From Lotus japonicus (taxonomy: Eukaryota; Streptophyta; Magnoliopsida; Fabales; Fabaceae): a stretch of DNA of 64,000 bases. The position numbers were made by a program, and so were the translations under genes. This document shows, one piece after another, positions 10,230 to 20,886 of this stretch. The stretch covers positions 27,595,158 to 27,659,157 of the forward strand of contig NC_080042.1 of the NCBI RefSeq assembly GCF_012489685.1. The letters run 5' to 3'. The notes under the pieces were generated by a model that was given only the letters and a program-made list of their open reading frames with translations, ran no database searches and had not been told where the DNA came from. Within the stretch, counting starts at the first letter, position 1, and each line of letters starts with the position of its first letter.

Positions 10230-10646
10230 ATGACTATTGTCGAATTGATCTCTGAACTCAAGACTATGGTATTTGACCAAGTCTTTCCTTGGAGTGTAAA
10301 TTTATCTACCTCTCAGATTTCTCAAGTTCTTATGAAGATTGAGAATCTTCTGAATTACTGGCTGACATCCCATCAGACTCACTGTCTTCAGAATCTTCAA
10401 GAAGTTCTGAACGACCTCCTTCGTCTGGCCTCTCGCCAGAAGGACCTTGAAGCTCAATTCGAGGGCATTTGTATGCTCCCTGAATATGAAGCAGATCAAG
10501 ACGAAGCCGATCAGGATGCTATCCAGGAGAATGAGGCTCAGAAGGAAGAACTGGCTACCCAGTTAGCCTCCATTGATCAGGACGTGCGTCCCCTACATCT
10601 TCAGCTTCTCTCCATGAAGAACTCCCGTGCTTTCCTATGTATCTAG
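10230..10646 (+). CDS. Small ORF downstream of SIRE env-like ORF (138 aa)
   Basis: The ATG at 10230 (CAAAATGACT) follows a C/T-rich leader, and the ORF ends at TAG 10644-10646. The product begins MTIVELISELKTMVFDQVFP and is mostly helical, with Leu/Gln/Glu-rich heptads (LQEVLNDLLRLASRQKDLEA) that suggest a coiled coil, and an acidic centre (EADQDEADQDAIQENEAQ). It lies inside the element, between the env-like ORF and the PPT, on the element's strand. I do not recognise a domain. It could be an extra retroelement ORF or a captured host fragment. The open frame in an otherwise damaged copy is notable. Confidence 0.5.
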   Translation: MTIVELISELKTMVFDQVFPWSVNLSTSQISQVLMKIENLLNYWLTSHQTHCLQNLQEVLNDLLRLASRQKDLEAQFEGICMLPEYEADQDEADQDAIQENEAQKEELATQLASIDQDVRPLHLQLLSMKNSRAFLCI

Positions 10647-11127
10647 GACTAGTTTTCATCATTCCTCTCTATCCTCTGTACTCTTTCTTCGTTAAGTAAT
10701 AATAACAGTGTCTTTTTGCATAATTTACGTGATTGTTATTGTTATTGGCTTTGTTTTTCACTCTTTTTGCTTATGACAAAAAAGGGGAGTACATAAAATG
10801 GTTTTGATAAACTTTTTCTTATCTTATATAAACCCAGTAGAGGATAATAAGTATCAAATACTTATAGCATATAGATATTGTCAAGCGTCTTCAATAAGGA
10901 ATACATTTTGTTCATATTCTGAACTTATTTGCTTCTAACGCCTTATTCCAATTTTACCTGGACAATATTCTATGTTCTCATGTGATCTACGCAAGTTCTG
11001 AACCATCACTTCGGATGAGTACACATTCCTCTAAGCGTATATTCTGATCACATAACTAGACTCCGAATCTAGACTCTTCATCACTTCATCAAGTCATAGA
11101 TTCAGGGGGAATCAGGGGGAGACCCCA
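10647..11127 (+). other. SIRE 3' untranslated region, first part
   Basis: This is AT-rich and noncoding. It has a PPT-like AAAAAAGGGGAG at about 10777-10788 and AGGGGGAATCAGGGGGAGA just before the solo LTR at 11128. These resemble extra purine tracts seen upstream of the true PPT in sireviruses. Confidence 0.5.
11123..11127. repeat. TSD of reverse solo LTR (left), CCCCA
   Basis: The same five bases follow the LTR at 14891-14895. Confidence 0.85.
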
Positions 11128-14100
11128 TGTAACACCCCGATTTCGGTGGCGTCACTTTAGTAACCAAAAATAAACTTAATGCGGAAAAACGTGAATTTTT
11201 TTTTTTGATAATAACTAAGACAAGACTGAATTAAATAAAACCCAACAATAACAATAATCAGAACTAATATACAATATATAAACAGCTCCCGCTGTAGTAG
11301 TAACCTCGTCACGAGTAAACCTCCAGTGACGGAAAGAAAAGTGTAACGCCCGAAGGCAAAAGGTACAATCCACAAGAAAGGTCAAGTGTCCGCAACACCA
11401 TCCCTCAAAACTGAGAATAAGCTGGCCCATCGGCCTGAAGCAAGACCTCCTAAGTCCAACCAACTCTCTGTGATTCCCGTAAAGAAACCACACAAAAAGC
11501 TATAGGTGGGAAACTACCCTGTCCCCAAAGAAAACAAATGATGTTCAGAGCTAAGACTCTACTCCTACACTAATCCCATCTCGAGGAGCTCACACCAGCA
11601 CTAAAACCTACATGCTAGCATGATCGTCGCCCGAATCTGAATTCAGAACGACCTAGTCTAAGTACACCATCCGTCCTCCTCTCGCTACCGCGATGCGCTT
11701 CTGTTCCAGCATCTCAACTCTAGTTCCCCCCGAAGGGTGAACCATCATGATCTAGACCGTCGTGGACATCTGACAAAGGGCGTTTGTCCGCCAAAGCACA
11801 CACAGAAGACGCGAGGGTCAACTCCAAAGAATTATGTAAATAATAACATCGATAGATACAGATAATAGAATAGCCACTTAGGCTTATAGCTAGGGATATT
11901 ATTCCTAGGGTTGCATGTTCCATAATAACATAAACGCAATAATAGCAGATAGCATGTTCCAAATAGGTTTAACAATTACCAATCACACTCAACAACTAAA
12001 TTAGTATGCATGGTGCATGATATGTATGCAGGTTAACCCAGTCAACCAATATGCAATCCGGAACGGATGGACATCAACGGATCAGCCCTAGCACCAGCCA
12101 CGGTGGGACCATTTCGCCCCGCGTGCCTCTTACTCCAACGACAGCGGTAGTCAGATCAGCCGTAACCCGTAGGTCTGCCATTTCGGTCTGCTACAAGAGA
12201 CGTCTACAGACGCTCTTTCACGGAAATCCGGGTCTTATGACCATTTTGGAATCCGACGAGGTCCAGAGTACGTCCTGTGTTAATACCTCATTAATGTTGC
12301 ATGAATGCAGGATGATTAGACAAACAACGTCTCCGAATCTCACTCGACACGTCGCCACGTGTTCTAGGTAAATTAAAGTCTCTAAAAGCTTACCCTAAGG
12401 TAAAGTCGATTCTGCGACAAAAGACACTTCTTCACGACAACACATAATCCACGATGATCTCCAAATCATCCGACTCATCTCAATCCGATGGTCACCACTG
12501 CTCAACGAGCACAGAGTATCACACTCTCGGAAAACTAACGGTTTCCCGGACTTATCCCCAGGATAGCCCAACAACATAGCTGCTCCAACAGCACAACAAC
12601 AACCGCTGCTCCAACAGCACAACAACAACACATACTCAACGCCTCTCAATTTTCTCAACACTCGGATCCGACGACACTTCTCGTTTTCCAAAACTAAGAT
12701 TTGCAACCGAAGCTTCCTTTCGAGTTTGTTATCATTACTTAAAGATTTAGAGGTTGTTTAATGTCTTATGAGTTTTCTTTACAAAATAGTATCCTTTTAG
12801 TCTTATCGCAAATCCTATCAGTTCTCGGGATCTCCTAATCCCCAAATGACTCCAGAGAATGTCTCGATCCATACACATCATAACAAGGCCCGAATCTCAT
12901 TCGTCCTATCAAACTTTCTCAAAACTCTCAAAATAAAATCGGCATGACCTGCCCGCAATCCTCACTAATCAGAATCTCAGATTTCATTACAAAAGCATGA
13001 TTAACTCATCACAGTCAACAACATGTCATATAACAATACATCTCAGAATAAACACATAGCACTTAGCATATAAAGCATGCACCACACATCCTAAATTACC
13101 CAATTAGCACTTAGCATGAAGATTCAATCTCAAAAGCATTCAGTAGATTCATCATCTACATTGTCAGCCGAAGCCTCAGAAAACATTTTCCAATCACACA
13201 CAATCCAGTGCATAAACAGTAAACAATGTCGAAAGCATCGACCCTAAGTATTAACTAGAGATTCAGTGAGAAGCCCTCACCTGTAGATTCTCCAGGGTGA
13301 ACTTCAAACTCTTCCTCACAAGCAAAGCGTTGCTCCTCAGGAAATTCCTCAAAAGTTCCTTTAAAGCTAAACCACAGAAATACTATCAGAATCTATCGAA
13401 AACTAAACTATCAATACTTACTAAGGTTACTCAAAGTAATCTATACCCTAAGGTACGATAAACTAGCGCGAAAGACAAGTTTTCGGAAAAGGAAATTTTC
13501 CTCCTCCCCCCTAATAGGGCTCGGCCACTTTGTGCAATTATGGGGCTCGATTTTTCTTCGATCAAACTTGGTTCCTATGCTTTCATAAGCCGTAACTAAG
13601 GGTATTCTGAACTCGGAAAAATTATCGGATCAAAAACTGTCGCAGGGGTATTTTGGTCATGATTTTTAACTTAGGATTTTCAAAACTGAAATCCCAAAAA
13701 TAAAATTTTGCAGGGACGTCACCAACGACGTTTATGACAACTAATCCTACTAGCACTAAGCTAAGGCGATAGTTTTCAGCCTAAAGGTTGAAGCTTAACA
13801 CCAAAAACTCCAAAAATGGGTATTTTAGGTTCAAATTGATTCCGGCGGAATTCCGGCGACATAACGGAAAATCTAACCCGGCAGAAGTGATCTTGGGCGC
13901 ATAAGGAAGAGGTTTAGAATCAGAAATGAAAGATTCAGGATAGTTTTGCAAAAACCCATAAACTATCCGCTCAGAAAACTCTACAGAAAAGCTATGGAAA
14001 AAGCGATCGGAGGTAAGGATTAGCGACTATACCTCGAAGCCTTGAAGAAGCAACTAACGGATCAACGATCAAGCAAGCGATGAACAAAATTCTTCTTCCT

Positions 14101-14890
14101 TCTTCCTTGTTCTTGGCCGCGGGTTTGAGGAGAGAAAATGGAGGAAAATTTGAGTTTTTCTTCCTTTCTTTGCTATATATAAAGGTTGGAAATTCGCGGG
14201 AAAATGAAAGTTTCGCGAATCTGATTTTTCCGGCGTCATTCTCCGTGAATTAATAGATATGTTTTGGCGAAAGAATTCCAAAACTACAATGAGGTCTCTT
14301 TGTATTTTTGGCAACTAAAGCATAGTCAGTATAAAACTATTTTACCCGATAAGTTGCTTTTTGCATCGAATGTCGGAATAGAAAACTTCCTTCTGAAGAA
14401 AGATTGAAATCATCAAGAGAAATGGGTGTATGCGTGTAGAATATTCATTTGAAGCTCTGGATAGAAAAAGTCTTCATTGTCGAGAAATTCTAGGGTTTTG
14501 AAAAACCAGGGTTTCGTTCTCGGCAAACTTCCGATGATTGGAATCGGACGTTCGTAGATCCTAGAGTTTCGCCTCGAAATGATGGTGATATATGGAAAAA
14601 GAGAAGTTCTAACATTTCTCTGAAGATTTTTGGAATTAACTGCCAGCGTGCCTAAAAGTGAAAATTAGCCATATACTAGGGTTTCTGACCTAGGTTTAAG
14701 CGTGTAACGATCGTGCTATAACTTTTATCGATCATAATGCAATCCTTGAACTTTTCCTGAACTTTCTCCTTCATAAATATATTTCATTTAATAAACTTTC
14801 GTTCAGGTTTCCCTTCACATTACATCAACCCTAATCGTGAATAAGAAGTTTATTCACTTAGCATAAGCTTAAAAAAACTTAGGCCTTACA
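11128..14890 (-). repeat. Solo LTR, family B-related, reverse orientation, 3763 bp
   Basis: On the + strand it begins TGTAACACCCCG and ends GGCCTTACA, flanked on both sides by CCCCA (11123-11127 and 14891-14895). Read on the minus strand it starts TGTAAGGCC and ends CGGGGTGTTACA, like family B LTRs, but the body is clearly diverged. A TATA-like TATATATAAA lies at about 14174-14183. No PBS or internal region is attached, so it is a solo LTR. The region matching the array position (12050-12370) holds hairpin-prone words such as AAGAG-A-CGTCTACAGACG-CTCTT, but I could not define a regular array. Confidence 0.85.
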
Positions 14891-15054
14891 CCCCAACTCA
14901 GAATCAGGTGTTATCCCAGATTCAGAAAGAGCAATACAAATTGTTACACAAGGATAAGTTTAATCTCTGATCTCTTCCCTCTTGTGTATTCAGTTTATTG
15001 GTTAAGAATTGATCATCAAAATACTTGTTTTGTCATCATCAAAAAGGGGGAGAT
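14891..15054 (+). other. SIRE 3' region and polypurine tract
   Basis: SIRE sequence resumes after the solo LTR with the second CCCCA. The PPT AAAAAGGGGGAGA lies at 15041-15053, one base before the 3' LTR. It would prime plus-strand DNA synthesis. Confidence 0.8.
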
Positions 15055-15539
15055 TGTAAGATCAAGGTTTGATCAGTGGTTGCATCTCTATATTTTGATG
15101 ATTACAATTAAGGTTTGTGATGATGAACAATTGTGGTACCCTAACGTTTGTCTCTTTTAGTTGTGACAAACAGGTTCTGTATCTGACCCAAGCCTAATTA
15201 TTCAGAAGAAGAAGAACCAAGGGATACTAAAAAGAGAGCTCTAAAGCTTATCATGTTCGTTCAGAACAGTGGCAAATCCTTCAAAAGTTCTGAAGATGGA
15301 AGCTCTCAAGAGGTACTGAAGAACCAGAGTCAGAAGTTCTGAAGACCAGATGTTCCAGCGGAACGGTCCAGAAGTAGAAGACTCAAGTTCTGAAGACCTG
15401 AAAGAAGTTGGCATCTGAAGACCAAAGCTATTCTAGCTCTGACGTTCAGAAGTTCTGAGGAACTTGTTCAGAAGCAGAAGTTGCAAGGTCAGAGGATCCA
15501 AGCTTCCGTCCGACTATGATCAGAAGCTTCACCAACGTT
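15055..15539 (+). repeat. SIRE 3' LTR, 5' part
   Basis: It starts TGTAAGATCAAGG right after the PPT. Bases 15345-15538 match window bases 1-194. It is cut at 15539, where the family B element begins; the expected left TSD would be ACGTT (15535-15539), but the matching right copy has been lost with the truncated end of that element. The region is dense in AGAAGTTCTGA-type words. Confidence 0.85.
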
Positions 15540-16247
15540 TGTGAGACCCAAGTTTTTAAGTTTGGAATAAACCGAATAAAATTCCTTTTTCACGATTAAT
15601 TCGAGGTAACGTGGAGGAAAACCTGAACAAGTGTTTATTGAATGGGATAGATTTGTGAAGGAGAAAGTTCAGGAAAAAGCTAAGGATTGTATCAAAGTCG
15701 ATAGAAGTTATAACACGATTAGTATTCGCTTAAACCTAGGTCAAGAACGCTAGTAAATAGCTAATTTACTCTTTAAGGTACGATGGAAACTAATTCCAAA
15801 AATCTTCAGAGAAATGTTAGAATCTCTCTTATTCGTCTATAAACGAGCGTTTCGATACGAAACTCTGGAATGTACGAACGACAAATTCCAATACTCGGAA
15901 GTTTGCCGAAACCGAAACCCTGATAGTTCATAAACCCTAAAATCAACGGACGATGAAGACTTTTTCCATTCGGAGCTTCAAATAAAGATTTCATCCGCGT
16001 ATGCCCACTCTAATCGACGTTCCAAATCTTTCTTCAGAAGGAAGTTTCTGCATCCGAGGTCAAAACCATAAAGTACATTTTTAAGCCGGTAAACATTAAA
16101 AACAAGCCTCGAAAACCAAAAATCATACTGATATTTCTTTGAAGAATTAGAAGATTCAGCGAGAAGATTATCGTGTCTAAAATACGTTGGAATCAGTAGG
16201 AAAAATCGGAATCGCGAAATTTTCATTTTTCCGCATTTTCCATTTCC

Positions 16248-16255
16248 TATATATA
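16248..16255 (+). promoter_or_regulatory. TATA box of family B 5' LTR
   Basis: TATATATA lies after the same CGAAATTTTCATTTT stretch that precedes the TATA in family A. The equivalent in the 3' LTR is 24167-24174. Confidence 0.65.
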
Positions 16256-18155
16256 GTTTGAAAAATGAAAAAAAAACAAAAAAATCACAAACCCACACTC
16301 ACGGCCGAGAGCTTATTGAAGGAAAGGAGGAGAAAAGTGATTTTTCCAATTCTTGACCGATCGACGTTCCGTTCGTTGCTACGCGTAGACCTCGAGGTAC
16401 TGATGCTTTTCCCTACCTCTGATCGTAAATTCTATCGCTTTTCTCTATGTCTTTCTGTGCTCAAAGTTTTGAGCTTTTTGTAAAACTGTCCAAATAAGTT
16501 GATTTCAGTGTCTAAACTTATTGCCTACGTGCTCTAGAGCATGAATATCCGGTTGTTTTCTGTTGAATCACACCGAATTGCCGCCGAGTTTCAATTCTGC
16601 TCAAAAACCCGTTTTTATGCTGAGGTTCCGCTTTTTGGATCAAAAACTCTCGACTGAGCTTAGCTTTAGTAGAATTAGTTGTTATAAATGTCGTTAGGAT
16701 CGACCCCATCTAATTTTTTTTTCGAAATTCTGATTTTGAGTTTCCGAGCTAAAAATATTGACTAAAATACCCCTGCGATAGTTTTCGACCCGATAATTTT
16801 TCTGAGAGTTTCCCTGGCCTAGATATCGCCTAAGAATACCTAGGAATTGATTTAGATCGAAGAAAAAGTTCGAAAACCCTATTTTCCATAGTAGCCGAAA
16901 CCTATTTGCTTGGGTACCGTGTCCAAAAATAATTTTTGGGTCTCTACGACCTGAGCCATTGCGTAGCTCTTTCAATTGTCGAAATTTTGGCACCGGTTTC
17001 GTGTCATTCCGAGTTCTGTAGCTCGAGTTATGCACGTTTTAGCGAATAAAGTGTTTTTGTACAAAACTTGAATCGAGTCAAAACTCATCCATTCGGGGAA
17101 AACCCTTCCATTCGTGCCTAAATGTTGTACTCTGAAGCTTCTTGAGCTTTGTCGAACGTTAGTTAGGATTGTTTCGACTGTATCGACTTAATTTGATTGA
17201 TTTTTGCTTTGTTTGCTCTAAGGTTCGTTTGTGGAAACCTTAGGCTTGACTAAGCAAGCTTGTGAGCGAGACCTGCACCGCGAGACCAGAACAACTCGAG
17301 GTTAGGGCAACTTACTTACTAGCTATTGATTTATAGGCGTCGATAAATTCGACTTGAATATTGCTTGATATTGAATATTGCTTGTTATTGAATATTGCTT
17401 GGGTATTGTTTATCGTTTGAAATTGGAAAATGTTTTCTGAGAGGCTTCGGCCGTTTACTGGTTTCTGTCTTATGATTTCCGCACCGTATTATTGTTGCAT
17501 CGCTCTTTAGAGCTGAATGTTGTTGAATTGATATCGAATTGTGCGTGTTGACGCGATTGCGGAGTGTAGGACATTTGAGTTGATTTTGTTGATCTTTCGG
17601 GTTGAGAGGAAACCCTAGGCAGGTCCTGACCAGAGGTCTGAGATCTAGCCCTCTTTGGAATACTTAGACTTTTCCCGGGGATTTTATTTGGGAGGTTTGG
17701 GAAACTTTGAATAGTTGGAATTTGGAACTTGAAGAAATTATGGAACTTGGATTTCGATAATAAACCTCATAATTTAATTAACTCAACTTGAAATGCTTTG
17801 ATTAATTAACGAGACCTTTGGGAAAATTTAAGAATTGGAAATGATTGTCAAAAACGGGAAATAGTCGAAAAGCCTTGAACTTGAGATGATTTGATGGTTG
17901 TCACGGGGATGAACCATAGTGACCATGGAAATGTCACTGAGTGCAATATGTACTCCGGCTTTTCATAGCCTAGTCGCAAGACGACTTTGATCTTCGGGTC
18001 CTTTTAAATTGAGATTTGTGGTTAAACTCGTACGTGTGAGGACGATTCGATGTTTTGTTAACCATATTGCATTATGCATATGTTTGGGGTTTGGGACGGT
18101 CAGAAGACTTGGCCTTCACGAAGAATACCAAGAGTGTAACTTCGACTTTGCGGCG

Positions 18156-18558
18156 CGAATCCGTATGTTCAAACCCGACGGGTTGGGCCGATTCGGCAAT
18201 AATTGTTGACACGCGCGGATCCGTATATTCAATCCAATGGATTGGATCGATTCGGCGGTAGTCACTCAGGCTCGCGTGAATCCGTATGTTCAATCCGATG
18301 GATTGGATCGATTCAGCGATTGCCATTTTAACTCGCGTGAATCCGTATGTTCAATCCGAGGGATTGGATCGATTCAGCGATAATCTTTCGACTCGCGCGG
18401 ATCCGTATGTTCAATCCGATGGATTGGATCGATTCGGCGATAGTCTTTGGACACGCGCAGCGTCCGTATGTTCGACTCTTTTGAGTGAACCGACTTGGCG
18501 TTGTCACTTGTTGCGTGTGCGAGTCCGTATGTTCAACCCGATGGGTTGGATCGACTCG
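18156..18558 (+). other. Stem-loop array H3 (7 units), family B
   Basis: There are seven units about 60 bases apart. Each has an outer stem (CGAATC/GATTCG, TGAATC/GATTCA, CGGATC/GATTCG or CGAGTC/GACTCG), a conserved CGTATGTT strand and an inner hairpin (TTCAATCC/GGATTGGA or TTCAACCC/GGGTTGGA, loop GAT). Both stems show paired changes between units. Unit 6 is divergent (ACTC/GAGT around TTTT). Confidence 0.8.
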
Positions 18559-19486
18559 ACATGCCTAATTGTTGGGATAATCTTCTGAGTTGACATTGCA
18601 TGCATACATGCACCCCTACTGATTTATTGAGCCATTGTTTATTGAACTGTTGAGATAGCAGATATCGAATTGTTTATTAGAGCCTTGATAACATGTTATG
18701 TATATACCTAAGGGTAGGCAATACATAAATTACATGTATATATACAACATATATATATACCCCCTTATTCTTCACATGTTGTTTGTATTATCTATTTTAT
18801 TCCGTGAGTTAACCCTAGCGCCTTGGCTTTGTTTGTATGTTTGTGTTTGGGCGGTCGGCCTGCTGCCAGGCGTCCGTCAGTCGATTCGTGATGACTCGTC
18901 ACTCGATGAGGACCAGGAGCGTAATGACCATTACTGAAGTTTCGACGAGGACCCGGACCGAATGCATGACCAGATGAGGGTCGATGATGGAAGTATAGAG
19001 TATGGGTGTTTTAGAGCCTACTAAGGTTGGGTGTTAATGTCATAGCTCTGATTTTCATTTGTACTTTTGGGACAGGGTAGTTTCCGATAGGTTGCTTTCG
19101 GTGTGGTTCTCCGTAGATGGGAATCGCATGGAGTAGTCGGACGTAAGAAGTCCTTTTGGAAGCCGTTTTGGGCTGACTTACTTTTCGGAGGACTGTATTT
19201 ATAAAACTTATGACTCTATTTATGAGTCGCACTTGTTTGCCGTTGGGCAATACTTTTAGTTACTTGATGTTACTTTCCGTCACTTGAGGACACTCGTGAT
19301 GATGTTTTTAGTTACAGCAAGGGTGTGCTTGTATTTTATATTAATCGCTGTTAATCGCGATTGGGATGAGTCTTTATATCGACAAGTCTTTTTATTTAAA
19401 CAAAACAAAAAAAAATACCTGCTTTTCCGCTTTATTTTATTCTTGAGTTACTAAAGTGACGCCACCGACATTGGGGTGTTACATTG

Positions 19487-19499
19487 TGGTATCAGAGCC
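19487..19499 (+). promoter_or_regulatory. Primer binding site, family B
   Basis: TGGTATCAGAGCC lies three bases after the LTR end. It matches the 3' end of initiator tRNA-Met, the usual primer of these elements. Confidence 0.9.
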
Positions 19500-19695
19500 T
19501 GGTTGAGTCTTTCGGGAGTCTTTCGGGAATAGGTCTTCTGTGCTAGGTTGTGTGACTCTGCAATGAGTAAAAATTGATTGTCTGCAAGCGATTTTTCGCT
19601 TAGAATTGATTGAAGTTAGTACTTAATCATATTGTATAGTTATGTTAGATGCTATCTTATGATGAGTACTAACTGTTTGTTTAACTAAACAGAAC

Positions 19696-20886
19696 ATGGT
19701 GAACATGAACCAACTCGCTGGGGCAATGACTGCTATGGCCCAAGCAATGACAAATCAAACTGCGGAGAACGCTCAGTGGCGTGCTGACAAGGCTGAACGT
19801 GAGCGACATAAGCGTGAGAGGGAGGTAGCCCTAGACCAGAATAGGGGGCTGACTGATTTCAAGCGACAGGATCCGCCCAAGTTTACGGGTGGGACTGACC
19901 CAGACAGAGCGGATCTATGGATCCAAGAGATTGAGAAGATTTTTGGGGTACTGCATACCGCCGAAGGAGCTAAGGTGGGCCTTGCCACCTACCTACTACT
20001 AGGAGATGCTGAGTACTGGTGGAAAGGCGCCAGAGGGATTATGGAGGCCAATCACGAGGAAGTGAATTGGAACTCGTTTCGAGCTGCGTTCCTAGACAAG
20101 TACTTTCCGACTAGTGCCCGAGATGAGAGGGAAGCGCAATTTCTGACTCTTTGTCAAGGGAGCATGACCGTACCTGAGTATGCTTCCAAACTGGAATCAT
20201 TGGTAAAGCACTTCCAATTTTTCAATGACCATGTGGACGAGCGCTATATGTGCAAGAGGTTTATTAACGGACTACGAGCTGACATCGAAGATTCGGTGAG
20301 GCCGCTAGGGATTGTGCGATTTCAACCTTTGGTTGAGAAGGCAACAGAAGTTGAACTTATAAAGAACAAGAGGATTAATAGAAAAGGCACTGGGGGACCA
20401 ATGAGGTCGAACTTTCAAAATAAACAAGGGAACGAGAGATTCCGACAGGAGAAGCCGTATCAACGTCCTTTAGAGGAAGGTTTTACCTCGGGGCAGTATA
20501 AGCCCATAAATGCTACCGGAGGAACAGGAAACAAGACTTCGGGTCAAGGAGTGACGTGTTACAGGTGCAAGAAGGTGGGGCACTACACTAACAAGTGTCC
20601 AGAAAGGAGACCTCTATGTTTCAACTGCAACCGCCCGGGGCATCAAGCCAAGGATTGCAATGTAACCAAGGTTGAGCCATCTGTGCATACGGTAAGGGGA
20701 AGAAGTCCTACTGCACGGGGAAGAGTCTATGTCTTGTGCGGCGAGGGAGCTGATGGAATAGTCAGAGGAGAGCGCAAGAACGATGGTAATTTTCTAACTA
20801 TTCTTTCTCATTCTAGTATAGTATACTCTTCGTTACCCCGTAGCATGTGCAACACGCCTGAACTTACTTTTACCTCTAAGCTTTGA
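19696..20886 (+). CDS. gag: Gag polyprotein of family B (396 aa)
   Basis: This is the capsid/nucleocapsid protein that packages element RNA in virus-like particles. The ATG at 19696 is the first after the PBS leader. A charged N-terminal helix (RADKAERERHKREREVALDQ) precedes the Retrotrans_gag core, about residues 55-200 (KFTGGTDPDRADLWIQEIEK, GDAEYWWKGAR, EYASKLESLVKHF). Two CCHC knuckles follow: CYRCKKVGHYTNKC from residue 288 and CFNCNRPGHQAKDC from residue 308. The frame ends soon after GRSPTARGRVYVL, where the protease should begin; the last ~40 residues are unlike the family and come from the replaced segment. Gag is otherwise unbroken, which suggests it functioned recently. Confidence 0.85.
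   Translation: MVNMNQLAGAMTAMAQAMTNQTAENAQWRADKAERERHKREREVALDQNRGLTDFKRQDPPKFTGGTDPDRADLWIQEIEKIFGVLHTAEGAKVGLATYLLLGDAEYWWKGARGIMEANHEEVNWNSFRAAFLDKYFPTSARDEREAQFLTLCQGSMTVPEYASKLESLVKHFQFFNDHVDERYMCKRFINGLRADIEDSVRPLGIVRFQPLVEKATEVELIKNKRINRKGTGGPMRSNFQNKQGNERFRQEKPYQRPLEEGFTSGQYKPINATGGTGNKTSGQGVTCYRCKKVGHYTNKCPERRPLCFNCNRPGHQAKDCNVTKVEPSVHTVRGRSPTARGRVYVLCGEGADGIVRGERKNDGNFLTILSHSSIVYSSLPRSMCNTPELTFTSKL

Larger units (their letters stand above)
1..15539 (+). mobile_element. SIRE-like Ty1/copia retrotransposon, nested and defective
   Basis: The parts run in the order LTR, gag zinc knuckle, protease, integrase, RT, RNase H, long env-like ORF, small ORF, polypurine tract, LTR. Copia order (integrase before RT) plus a long ORF after RNase H is the SIRE/Maximus pattern. 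Positions 1-194 match 15345-15538 with only two differences that I found, so these are the two LTRs of one young element. The left end lies outside the window. The 3' LTR is cut at 15539 by the family B element, and the rest of it is not seen. Two solo LTRs (4162-7763 and 11128-14890) sit inside. All pol modules carry lesions, so this copy is non-autonomous. Confidence 0.9.
15540..19483 (+). repeat. Family B 5' LTR, 3944 bp
   Basis: It starts TGTGAGACCC and ends GGGTGTTACA, followed by TTG and the PBS. It contains a TATA box at 16248, the GGACGATTCGATGTTTTG motif at about 18039, stem-loop array H3 (18156-18558) and the block shared with family A (about 18802-18867). Confidence 0.9.

Noticed and set aside
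11128..14890. Regular hairpin array in the reverse solo LTR
   Set aside because: Some hairpin words at 12050-12370, but no constant loop or repeated unit that I could define by eye.
15245..15539. Heat-shock elements in the SIRE LTR
   Set aside because: The GAA and TTC half sites are one base apart, not the two bases of a heat-shock element.
16265..16483. ORF just after the family B TATA box (also 24177-24404)
   Set aside because: It starts about 10 bases after the TATA box, so its start codon would precede the likely transcription start. Lys/Arg-rich by base composition.
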